Shown: positions 1 to 6,957 of the stretch, in pieces
Numbering within the stretch: the stretch's first letter is position 1
How the letters are laid out: each line of letters opens with the position of its first letter
DNA from: Pseudomonadota bacterium
GTDB taxonomy: Bacteria > Pseudomonadota > Gammaproteobacteria > JAKAQQ01
Assembly (NCBI GenBank): GCA_021828425.1
Contig: JAKARN010000060.1
Span: 1 to 7,869 of the forward strand
Direction: 5' to 3'
Length of the DNA: 7,869 bases
Notes under the pieces: model-generated
The model's database searches: none
What the model was told of the DNA's origin: nothing
What the model saw: the letters and a program-made list of their open reading frames with translations, nothing else
Position numbers and translations under genes: made by a program

Positions 1-494
1 GCATCACCCTGCTTGACCGGTCAATGCTGCCCTTTGTCGTGAACCATCTGCTTGTGGCCGAGCCATCCGTCTACTGGAGTCCGGGCCACCTCCTCTTGGT
101 TGCCGCCTTTTTCATCCTGTTGACTGTTGAGACCGAGCACCTGCCCATTCATTCAGACACCCATCATGAGATCTACATGATCGGGGAGGCTCGTCTCCTC
201 GAATATTCTGGTCCGCTCCTGGGGCTCCTCAAGTGGTCCTCTTGGATGAAGAGGGCCATCCTCTACACCATCTTCGTCAATGTCCTAACTCTGCCTTGGG
301 GCCTTTCTGTTCGGGGATCGGTTCCGGGATTACTTGAGGCGACGGGAATTCTGCTCTCGAAGTGGGCACTCGTTGCCCTTTTGCTTGTGATGATCGATTC
401 CCTCCAGTCCCGATTGCGCTTCTACCGCTACCAGGAGCCTCTGGCCCTCTCGTTCCTTCTTGCGATTCTGGCTGTGATCGCCCACCAGCTTTAG
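1..494 (+). CDS. hyfC: HyfC/HycD/NuoH-like membrane subunit, 3' part only
   Basis: The reading frame is open from base 3 to the TAG at 492-494 and gives 163 residues, about half of a family member of roughly 310 residues; the start lies outside the window. The family is the membrane anchor (complex I NuoH/ND1 type) that links the soluble iron-sulfur/large-subunit module to the ion-pumping arm. What is seen: hydrophobic helices at about 105-125 and after base 250, and the conserved loop between them containing DTHHE and LLEYSG (bases about 156-210), matching the acidic DxxTHLE...LEYSG loop of HycD/HyfC. The ATG at base 24 is internal, because the frame reads through upstream (ITLLDRS) with family-like sequence. 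The next gene begins 7 bases after the stop. The assignment to the HyfC family is firm; the specific role follows that of the large subunit, which lacks Ni-Fe ligands. Confidence 0.9.
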   Translation, partial: ITLLDRSMLPFVVNHLLVAEPSVYWSPGHLLLVAAFFILLTVETEHLPIHSDTHHEIYMIGEARLLEYSGPLLGLLKWSSWMKRAILYTIFVNVLTLPWGLSVRGSVPGLLEATGILLSKWALVALLLVMIDSLQSRLRFYRYQEPLALSFLLAILAVIAHQL

Positions 495-496
495 GA
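493..496 (+). promoter_or_regulatory. Ribosome binding site for the GTG-started hyfE-like gene
   Basis: AGGA overlaps the stop codon of the preceding gene and lies 5 bases before GTG 502. It supports the GTG start over the next in-frame ATG at 556, which would delete the first 18 residues and cut into the first membrane helix. Confidence 0.55.
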
Positions 497-501
497 CGCC
501 G

Positions 502-1191
502 GTGCCGACTCTCTCCCCCACCGGCTTGAACCAAGCGATCCTGGACCTCATCGCCATGTGTGTGCTTCTTCTTACCTTCGTGATGCTGGGTTCGCACTGG
601 ATCCGGAACCATATCCTTGCGTTCGCAGCCCAATCCTGGGTGTTGGCCTTGCTATCTGCCTTCATCGGTTTTTCCGGCCACTATCCGGCACTGCTGGTCA
701 TTGCGGGACTGACCTTGCTCTTCCGCGGGCTGATACTTCCCCATCTCCTGGTCCGTATCCTAGACCGGGCCCATCTCAACCGGGAGTTTGCCCCGGTGGT
801 CCAGTCGGCCATGAGTGTCGTCATGGGTGCATTGTGCGTTCTTCTGGCCTACGGGGCAGCTCTCCGTCTGGGCCAGGCTGTAACCGGGCAGAGCCCAGTC
901 ACGCCTGTCATGCGAATTGGGCTGACCAGCCTCCTCGCGGTTGTTCTGATCGGGTTCCTGATGCTGGTCCTGCGACGGGAGGCGGTGAGCCACCTCTTAG
1001 GGCTCCTCGTGATCGAAAATGGCATTTTCCTGGGGTCACTGATCCTCATGCCGGGACTCCCACTGCTCCTCGAGTTTGTGGTGTTGTTCGATCTCCTGCT
1101 TATCGTGGTCGCTCTCGGCATGTTCGTTCGATACCTCCGGGCTGAAATCGGTTCGACCGACAGCCGGGCGCTGGACCGGCTCGTGGGATGA
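502..1191 (+). CDS. hyfE: HyfE-like (NuoK-related) membrane subunit
   Basis: 229 residues, starting at GTG, close to the ~216 of E. coli HyfE. HyfE is a small integral membrane subunit of hydrogenase-4 type complexes and contains a NuoK-like portion thought to belong to the ion-translocation path. About seven membrane helices are visible (roughly residues 13-33, 37-57, 61-85, 97-122, 135-158, 162-184, 186-213). A conserved segment reads LLVIENGIFL with Glu172 in the membrane, equivalent to the LMENG of E. coli HyfE, followed by Glu191 and Asp197 in the last helix. The C-terminus (DSRALDRLVG) resembles the HyfE end (LDVNNLTALKG). It lies 7 bases after the hyfC-like gene, and its TGA is 4 bases before the ATG of the hyfF-like gene, so coupled translation is likely. 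No frameshift or missing segment is seen. Confidence 0.88.
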   Translation: MPTLSPTGLNQAILDLIAMCVLLLTFVMLGSHWIRNHILAFAAQSWVLALLSAFIGFSGHYPALLVIAGLTLLFRGLILPHLLVRILDRAHLNREFAPVVQSAMSVVMGALCVLLAYGAALRLGQAVTGQSPVTPVMRIGLTSLLAVVLIGFLMLVLRREAVSHLLGLLVIENGIFLGSLILMPGLPLLLEFVVLFDLLLIVVALGMFVRYLRAEIGSTDSRALDRLVG

Positions 1192-1195
1192 GCCC

Positions 1196-2653
1196 ATGAT
1201 CTGGGCCTCACTCGGGATCCTGCTCACGGTCACGGCCCTGGCCTCGGCCCTTTGCTGGATCGTGCGCCAGCCCCGCATTGCCGAGATCGTCAACCTCGCC
1301 GCAGCCACGATCGATTGTCTTCTTGTGTGCTGGCTGTTGGTGGTGACGCCGTCAGGTGGTGTGCGGGGGGTAGGGAACTATCTCCGACTCGGTCCGTTGG
1401 GGCTGTGGGTGATGTTGTGCACTGCTATCGTCTATTTTCTGGCTTCGCTTCATGCAATCGGATACATGCGACGAATGCGCAAGGAGAAGGAGCGACTGAA
1501 TCGCTTCTATGGGATGTTCGCGGTCTTTGCGCTGACTCTTTTCCTGGCGCCGGTCGAGAACAACCCAGGGCTCTTCTGGATCGCGATCGAGCTCACCACC
1601 ATCGCAAGCGCTTTCCTGGTTGCATTCCAGCGGGCACCTGAAACCATCGAAGCTGCCTGGAAGTATGTCGTCATCGCAACGGCCGGCCTGTCGCTGGCAC
1701 TCCTTGGAACGATTCTCTTCTACTGGGCTGGCACCTTTACGTTGGGTCCCTCCTATAACATGACCTGGAGCCGCTTCGCTGCCATTGCCCCCTTGGCCAA
1801 TCCCGGCTTGGTTTTTTTCGCCTTCCTGCTCGTGATGGTTGGCTTTGGGACCAAGGTCGGCCTCGTACCCATGCATACCTGGCTCCCAGACGCGCACAGC
1901 GAGGCCCCCGCCCCGGTTTCGGCGATGCTCTCGGGGGCGCTCTTGAACTGCGCGATGCTAGGCATTGTGCGTTTTCTCGAGATCCTGAAGAGTACGCCTG
2001 AACACGCACTGGCCCAAACCGCTCTCGTCATGATGGGCGCCTTGAGCCTTCTCGTCGCGGCCCTGTTCATTGTTCGCCAGCGGCTGATCAAGCGCCTGGC
2101 CGCCTATTCGAGCATTGAGCACATGGGAATCATGGCCATGGGGTTCGGGTTCGGCGGGGCTCTGGGCGTGATGGGTGCGCTCTACCAGATGCTTAATCAC
2201 TCAGTGACCAAATCGGCGGTTTTTTTCGGGGCCGGAAGCACGATGCGCGCATACCAGAGTAAGCAGATCGCGGGTATCCGGCGCGTGCTGGATGCCTTTC
2301 CGGTGGTAGGGTTGCTTTGGCTCGCGTCCGCCCTTGCGATTACGGGAGCTCCTCCCTTCGGCATGTTCTGGGGCGAGATCACACTGCTCCAGGGTGGCAT
2401 GGCGAGTGGGAACCGCTGGGCCGTGGTTTGGACGGTCGTCATCCTGATCGTGGTTTTCATTGGCTTTTTGAGCCACTTCCGCAGGATGTATTTCGGCCGG
2501 CCACCGACCAGACCACCCGAGGCCGCCTTCCATTGGACTGAATTAGCTGCGCTCGCGCTGGCCGTGGCAGCCGCGCTGGGACTCGGCCTCTGGTGGCCCT
2601 CTTCCGTTTGGGCCTATCTCCGCGCGATCGCACACCATCTGGGATCCACCTGA
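1196..2653 (+). CDS. hyfF: HyfF-like antiporter-type proton-pumping subunit
   Basis: 485 residues from ATG 1196; the frame is open further upstream to 1076, but that stretch lies inside hyfE and is not family-like. The protein is a member of the complex I NuoL/M/N and Mrp antiporter family (proton_antipo_M domain, about residues 120-410) and should form part of the ion-translocating membrane arm. Key residues are all present: Glu132 (WIAIELTT) in the TM5 position, Lys156 (WKY), Lys220 (FGTKVG) in TM7, the PMHTWLPDAH loop with His227 and His234 followed by PAPVSAMLSG, His335 and Lys339 (NHSVTKS), and Glu393 (FWGE). About 14 hydrophobic helices are expected. It ends in TGA overlapping the next ATG (TGATG), so translational coupling to the large subunit is likely. 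Its intact channel residues imply a working pump. HyfD is a related alternative, but the length and the position after hyfE favour HyfF. Confidence 0.9.
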   Translation: MIWASLGILLTVTALASALCWIVRQPRIAEIVNLAAATIDCLLVCWLLVVTPSGGVRGVGNYLRLGPLGLWVMLCTAIVYFLASLHAIGYMRRMRKEKERLNRFYGMFAVFALTLFLAPVENNPGLFWIAIELTTIASAFLVAFQRAPETIEAAWKYVVIATAGLSLALLGTILFYWAGTFTLGPSYNMTWSRFAAIAPLANPGLVFFAFLLVMVGFGTKVGLVPMHTWLPDAHSEAPAPVSAMLSGALLNCAMLGIVRFLEILKSTPEHALAQTALVMMGALSLLVAALFIVRQRLIKRLAAYSSIEHMGIMAMGFGFGGALGVMGALYQMLNHSVTKSAVFFGAGSTMRAYQSKQIAGIRRVLDAFPVVGLLWLASALAITGAPPFGMFWGEITLLQGGMASGNRWAVVWTVVILIVVFIGFLSHFRRMYFGRPPTRPPEAAFHWTELAALALAVAAALGLGLWWPSSVWAYLRAIAHHLGST

Positions 2654-4161
2654 TGCGGCCCTGCACGAGCCGGGTCATCAGGGCTGAGGAACTCCCGAAG
2701 CTGCTCGACGAGTTTCTGCCAGCCGCCGCTTGTCCGGACCCGCATCGGCGGCTCCGCATGGCTTATGCTCGCAAGGCGGGTGAAACCGATCTTGAAGTCC
2801 TCTACTACCTGAGCCTAGGAAAAGGTCGCACCGATCTCTTCCTGCGCGTTTCCCCCGAGCGGAATGTTATGCCCAGCGTGGCGAACCGATTCCCCTCGCT
2901 ATCATGGTACGAGCGCGAAATGCATGACCTCTTCGGCATCGACTTTGCCGGACACCCCGAACTTCATCCGCTCGTCCTGCATGAGGGGGCCACCACATTG
3001 CGGCCGCCCCTGCTCGGGCAGGCCGGGGCTCCAATCCATTACCGGACATCACCACCCTCGGTCCCGACGATGCACGCAACCGAGATCCAACGCCTCCCGT
3101 TCGGTCCCGTTCGTGCGGATATCGTCGAGTCGGCCCAATTTCTTTTCTACTACATCGGTGAGGGGATTCTCCACTTTCACCAGCGGCTTTTCTACAAGCA
3201 TCGCGGCATGGAAAAGCGTTTCGAAGGCGTCTCACCCATGGCCGGGATCATCCTGGCTGAACGGGTTTCCGGCACAGATTCAGTGGCGCATGCCTTGGCG
3301 TTCTGTCAGGCCTGCGAGATGGCCCTGGGTCTTTTGCCCCCCCCGCGGGCACTTGGCATCAGGACCATCCTCGCGGAACTTGAACGACTGGCAAACCACC
3401 TCCATTATTTTGCAGAACTGGCGCGGATGACGACTCTGCGCGTAGCAGCTGCACAAGGAGCATGGCTCGAGGAGCAAGTTCGGCAGATCAATGGGGCTCT
3501 GACCGGAAGCCGTTTTCTGCGTGGCTTCTTGGGCGTTGGTGGACTTCGGCGGGATCTCGAACCTTCTGGTCTGGCCAGCCGTCTGACCGACCTCGAGCCC
3601 GGGATTTCGGATTTTCTCGACAAACTTGCGGACACTCGGAGTTATCTTGACCGCCTGATCGGTACTGGCCGGCTCTCAACCGATGTGGCCATGGACCAGG
3701 GGGCTACCGGTCCGGTCGAGCGAGCGAGTGGGCTCGACCGGGATCTCCGCCGAGATCGGCCATACGGTTCTTATGGAATGCTCGAGTTCAGGGTTCCCCA
3801 GGAGTCCGAAGGCGATGCCCTGGCCCGGGCCCAAGTTCGCCGCGCCGAAGTGACCGAGTCTCTCGCCCTGGTCCGTGAGTCCCTCGCGCGTCTCGAGTCG
3901 GGCCCGATCACCACGGATCAGCCGGATGAAGGACCGGATCCGGCGGGAGAGGGATTGGGGGCGGTCGAGGGTACCCGGGGCGGGCTTTACTACGCGGTCC
4001 ACTTCGACCCAGACGGGAAATGCTTGCTGCGCGTCAAGATCAAGGAACCCTCATTTTCCAACTGGCGTGTTTTCCCATTCACTGTGAAGGATACCAATCT
4101 CATGGACTACGCCATCAACGAGGCCAGCTTCGGCCTCTCGATCGCTGGCGCTGACCGCTAG
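2653..4161 (+). CDS. hyfG: HyfG/HycE-like large subunit lacking all Ni-Fe ligands (Ehr type)
   Basis: 502 residues from the ATG in TGATG; E. coli HyfG/HycE have about 555-569. Residues 1-120 form a NuoC-like domain with the signature SWYEREMHDLFGI (84-96). From about 148 a NuoD/hydrogenase-large-subunit domain follows, with GPVRADIVES (151-160), YKHRGMEKRFEG (181-192), ELERLANHLH and GATGPVERASG...DLRRDRPYGSY. The canonical RxCGxCxxxH Ni-Fe motif is replaced by R204-V-S206-G-T-D209-S-V-A-H213. The C-terminal DPCxxC motif is absent; the protein ends FGLSIAGADR (493-502), like the NuoD end. Only five cysteines exist (4, 27, 218, 221, 457), none at ligand positions. The protein therefore cannot hold a normal Ni-Fe centre and is best placed in the energy-converting hydrogenase related (Ehr) group. 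The fold appears otherwise intact, so this is a conserved-looking divergent protein and not a pseudogene. The substrate is unknown. Confidence 0.9.
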   Translation: MRPCTSRVIRAEELPKLLDEFLPAAACPDPHRRLRMAYARKAGETDLEVLYYLSLGKGRTDLFLRVSPERNVMPSVANRFPSLSWYEREMHDLFGIDFAGHPELHPLVLHEGATTLRPPLLGQAGAPIHYRTSPPSVPTMHATEIQRLPFGPVRADIVESAQFLFYYIGEGILHFHQRLFYKHRGMEKRFEGVSPMAGIILAERVSGTDSVAHALAFCQACEMALGLLPPPRALGIRTILAELERLANHLHYFAELARMTTLRVAAAQGAWLEEQVRQINGALTGSRFLRGFLGVGGLRRDLEPSGLASRLTDLEPGISDFLDKLADTRSYLDRLIGTGRLSTDVAMDQGATGPVERASGLDRDLRRDRPYGSYGMLEFRVPQESEGDALARAQVRRAEVTESLALVRESLARLESGPITTDQPDEGPDPAGEGLGAVEGTRGGLYYAVHFDPDGKCLLRVKIKEPSFSNWRVFPFTVKDTNLMDYAINEASFGLSIAGADR

Positions 4162-4166
4162 GGGGA
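4160..4166 (+). promoter_or_regulatory. Strong ribosome binding site before the fused ferredoxin/small-subunit gene
   Basis: AGGGGGA overlaps the stop codon of the large-subunit gene and sits 5 bases before ATG 4172. It is the clearest Shine-Dalgarno sequence in the operon and fixes this start. Confidence 0.65.
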
Positions 4167-4171
4167 ATACG

Positions 4172-4975
4172 ATGGTCAACTGGGCATGGTTTGGATTGAG
4201 TCGGGGGGGGCTGACCACCGGCTGGCCGGAAGGGGCAGGAGGGCATGGCCAGGAGGGTGTCCTGGGTATGCCCCGGCTCCATCTTGAGCGCTGTGCACCC
4301 ACATGTCGGGACTGTATTTCGGTCTGCCCGTCCGGTGCGATCACCGGAAGCTTGGAAGAACCGGTGACGCTCGACTATGGACGCTGCGTGGTCTGCCAGC
4401 GCTGTACCGAGGTATGCCCGACCGGAGCCCTCGAAAAAACCACTGATTGGGCCTTTGGCGTTCGTACGCGGGAGGCACTCCTCGCAGGAGGGGGGCGAAC
4501 GGGTTCTGGAAATGCTGAGACCCTCCCCTCCAACCGTGTGCCTCGCGGATTCGGGAGGAGTCTTCACATCCGTCATGTCGATGCCGGATCTTGTAATGGC
4601 TGTGAATCTGAGCTCGAGGCACTCCTCAATCCCTTCTACAACCTCCACCGCTTGGGCATATTCTTTACCGCTTCTCCCCGCTCTGCTGATCTATTGCTTG
4701 TGACGGGCCCAGTCACGATGGCCATGAAGGAGCCACTCCTTGAAACCTATCGGGCAATGCCCGAACCCCGGTTTGTCATGGCGACGGGGACCTGCGCAAC
4801 TGGTGGCGGGATTGCCGGTGGTGGGTATAGCTGCCACCAGGGACTCGAGGGAATTCTTCCAGTCGACCTCTGGCTACCGGGTTGCCCCCCAAACCCCGCA
4901 GCCATCATGGACGCTCTCTTGGTGCTCTTGGGAAGGCGATCCGAACGATGTGCTCTGCCGGAGCGTGCCGGATGA
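4172..4975 (+). CDS. hyfI: Fused HyfH-HyfI: 8Fe ferredoxin domain plus NuoB-like small subunit
   Basis: 267 residues joining two proteins that are separate in E. coli (HyfH and HyfI). Residues 41-89 form a two-cluster ferredoxin domain. The first motif is C41-x3-C45-x2-C48-x3-C52-P, one residue longer between the first two cysteines than the usual CxxCxxCxxxCP. The second is the regular C72-x2-C75-x2-C78-x3-C82-P. A linker of about 45 residues leads to the NuoB/HycG-like domain (131-267) with SCNGCESELEAL (Cys141, Cys144), GTCATGG (Cys208) and GCPPNP (Cys238), the four ligands of the proximal [4Fe-4S] cluster in hydrogenase-type CxxC spacing. Three [4Fe-4S] clusters are thus predicted, forming an electron path from a ferredoxin-like donor to the large subunit. 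The protein is cytoplasmic, with no signal peptide. Its TGA overlaps the next ATG (ATGA). All cluster ligands are retained even though the large subunit has lost its metal site. Confidence 0.9.
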   Translation: MVNWAWFGLSRGGLTTGWPEGAGGHGQEGVLGMPRLHLERCAPTCRDCISVCPSGAITGSLEEPVTLDYGRCVVCQRCTEVCPTGALEKTTDWAFGVRTREALLAGGGRTGSGNAETLPSNRVPRGFGRSLHIRHVDAGSCNGCESELEALLNPFYNLHRLGIFFTASPRSADLLLVTGPVTMAMKEPLLETYRAMPEPRFVMATGTCATGGGIAGGGYSCHQGLEGILPVDLWLPGCPPNPAAIMDALLVLLGRRSERCALPERAG

Positions 4976-6957
4976 ATCCACTCGGGGGTTTCCTCGCCGC
5001 TGCTCTTCTTTGGACCAGTGCTGTGTTGGCGGATGTCGTGGGGCAGCCACGCTGGGCCCGCATGCTCATCTTGCTGGGGATTCTGATGGCTACGGCAGCA
5101 ACCATCGCAGCCTTGCCTGGCAACTCGGGAACAGCGGTCATCGAGACCATGGGCAGACTGCCTCTTGACTGGCGAATGGAGGCAATGGCGCTCTGGCTTA
5201 CTCTACCGGCCTGGTTGCCCGCCGGGTTCGCTGTCCTGCTCGGTCATCGCGAGGGCCGGAGGGGCTGGTTTTCCGGCTTCGCTTTGTGTCTGCTCGGAGC
5301 GCTTGGGGTTCTCGGCTTCCAGGATGGGCCGGCGTTCCTGGTGGCTTGGGAAGTGACGGGTTTTGGGGCAGCGATGATGTTGCTTTCAGAACGCAGTGAT
5401 ACCGCAGCCGGTCGGGCAACCTTCTTCATGTTGGCTCTCCTCGAAAGCGGAGCTATGGCCCTACTCCTCGCCATCCTCATGCTGGGCCCGGGATGGCGGT
5501 TTTCCGGCTATGGTACGGCTTGGGCCAGCTGGGGAGGCGCTGCCGGTTTTCTTCTGGCACTCCTTTGGCTTGTGGGTTGCGGCGCAAAACTGGGACTCCT
5601 GCCCTACTACGAATGGTATCCGGAGGCTTATGGTGCGGGCTCGGGTGCAAGTGGAGCATTATTCTCGGGTCTCCTCCTCAACGTTGCCTACTTTGTCCTG
5701 AGCCGGGCTTTGGTCGAGTGGCTCGGAATGACCCCTTGGCTCAGCAACCTTGGGATCGTGGTTCTAGTCGTAGGCATCCTGACGGCGGTCCTGACGGGTC
5801 TTTATGCTTTCCAGCAGGACGACTGGTTGCGTCTGCTAGCTTTCTCTTCGGCTGAAAACGCCGGCATCGCGGTCGCGGCTCTCGGGGCAGCCCTCATCTT
5901 CCGTGGCGCAGGTCATGATCATTTGGCCGCACTCGCCTGGATCGTGGGACTGATTCAGCTCATGGGGCATGCTCTCGCCAAGGGGACCCTCTTCTTCACA
6001 GCCCAGGCAGTGGCGAAGGACGGCACCGGATCGGCGCCCCTCCGACCGGGAGGGCTGCTCCACCGGGCCCCCGGAACGGTCGGTGCGGGCGCGCTTTGGG
6101 CCGCGCTCAGTCTCGCCGCGTTGCCACCAACGGTCGGGTTCGTGAGCGAGTGGTATCTCTTTCAGTGCTTGTTTCACGATTTCGTCTTGTCCACAGCTAT
6201 CACCCGGATCACCCTTGCCCTGGCCGGTGCAGGACTCGCGCTCACAGCCGCGATTTCGTTCGCCACCCTGGTTAAACTATTCGGTGTGGGATTGCTTGGC
6301 AAACCCAGTGCCGGTATCCGGGAGGAGATTCCAACTGTATTTCGGGTTGCGATCTTGGTCTGCGGACTTTCGGTTCCCACTTTTGCTGTGAGCCTGGTCG
6401 TGTGGTTGCCTTGGCTCGGTCAGATTGCCCATCCGATCTTCGGATTTGCTCCTCACCTCGTGCAGGGTTGGCTGCTGGTCCCTCTGAGCCCGGGATTTGC
6501 CTTCATCTCCCCAGCCCTTTTGGTTATTGTCTGGCCGTTCCTCGCCCTGCTTCCCCTCTCTCTGTTTCTGATGAGCACCCATCGTTTCAAGGTCCGCAGT
6601 ACCCACCTCTGGTGCGGTGGGGATCCGCTCGCGGCCCAGGCTGGCGCCACGACGGCTTTCGCCTTTTCGAACGCGCTGCGTGTCTTTTACAGCTTCGTTT
6701 ACCGACCTCGAAACGTGGTCAGGCGGACCTTTGGCCAACAGCCCTATTTCGTGAAGGAAATCCGTTTTGACTACAGCCATGCCCCAGTCTTCGGGCCATT
6801 CTTGTTCAAGCCGCTCTCCAAGGCCGTTCGTTCTCTGGCCCACCAGCTGCGCTTCCTGCAGAACGGGAGGATCAGTGCCTACCTGGCTTATCTTGGCTTT
6901 GTCCTCCTCCTCATTTTTGCTTTTCTGCTGGTTTGGGGCCCGATTGGAATCCGCTAG
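4972..6957 (+). CDS. hyfB: HyfB-like antiporter-type membrane subunit
   Basis: 661 residues from ATG 4972, which overlaps the preceding stop; E. coli HyfB has 672. In-frame sequence upstream to 4882 lies inside the small-subunit gene and is hydrophilic, so it is rejected as N-terminus. The protein is a large NuoL-related subunit with about 15-16 membrane helices. Conserved channel residues are seen: Glu127 (VAWEVTGF), Lys206 (GAKLGLLP), Glu295 (SSAENAGI), His333 and Lys337 (GHALAKGTLFF), and Glu393 (FVSEWYLF). The C-terminal part (residues 555-660) has the HyfB-type WCGG...FSNALR...FVYRP segment, a basic stretch and a last membrane helix. The loop that reads PMHTWLPDAH in the neighbouring HyfF reads PYYEWYPEAY here, so both histidines are tyrosines. 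It is the last gene of the operon; in E. coli hyf, hyfB comes near the start, so gene order is rearranged. Confidence 0.9.
   Translation: MNPLGGFLAAALLWTSAVLADVVGQPRWARMLILLGILMATAATIAALPGNSGTAVIETMGRLPLDWRMEAMALWLTLPAWLPAGFAVLLGHREGRRGWFSGFALCLLGALGVLGFQDGPAFLVAWEVTGFGAAMMLLSERSDTAAGRATFFMLALLESGAMALLLAILMLGPGWRFSGYGTAWASWGGAAGFLLALLWLVGCGAKLGLLPYYEWYPEAYGAGSGASGALFSGLLLNVAYFVLSRALVEWLGMTPWLSNLGIVVLVVGILTAVLTGLYAFQQDDWLRLLAFSSAENAGIAVAALGAALIFRGAGHDHLAALAWIVGLIQLMGHALAKGTLFFTAQAVAKDGTGSAPLRPGGLLHRAPGTVGAGALWAALSLAALPPTVGFVSEWYLFQCLFHDFVLSTAITRITLALAGAGLALTAAISFATLVKLFGVGLLGKPSAGIREEIPTVFRVAILVCGLSVPTFAVSLVVWLPWLGQIAHPIFGFAPHLVQGWLLVPLSPGFAFISPALLVIVWPFLALLPLSLFLMSTHRFKVRSTHLWCGGDPLAAQAGATTAFAFSNALRVFYSFVYRPRNVVRRTFGQQPYFVKEIRFDYSHAPVFGPFLFKPLSKAVRSLAHQLRFLQNGRISAYLAYLGFVLLLIFAFLLVWGPIGIR

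Noticed and set aside
1076..1195. N-terminal extension of the HyfF-like frame
   Set aside because: It lies within hyfE, is not hydrophobic in the family manner, and ATG 1196 gives a family-like start 4 bases after the hyfE stop.
1352..1897. 181-residue - strand open frame opposite hyfF
   Set aside because: Antisense shadow of a membrane protein gene with the same skewed charged composition; no family resemblance.
2593..2652. 20-residue extension of the large subunit frame upstream of ATG 2653
   Set aside because: It overlaps the end of hyfF; TGATG coupling at 2651-2655 is the typical arrangement, and the extension has no NuoC-like sequence.
2653..4161. Large subunit as a decaying pseudogene of a real hydrogenase
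   Set aside because: There is no stop or frameshift, all NuoC/NuoD structural motifs are kept, the partner subunits keep all cluster ligands, and both Ni-Fe motifs are changed in a complex I-like way.
6277..6843. 188-residue - strand open frame opposite hyfB
   Set aside because: Strongly charged, low-complexity composition typical of the antisense of a hydrophobic GC-rich gene; it has no recognisable domain and no ribosome binding site of note.
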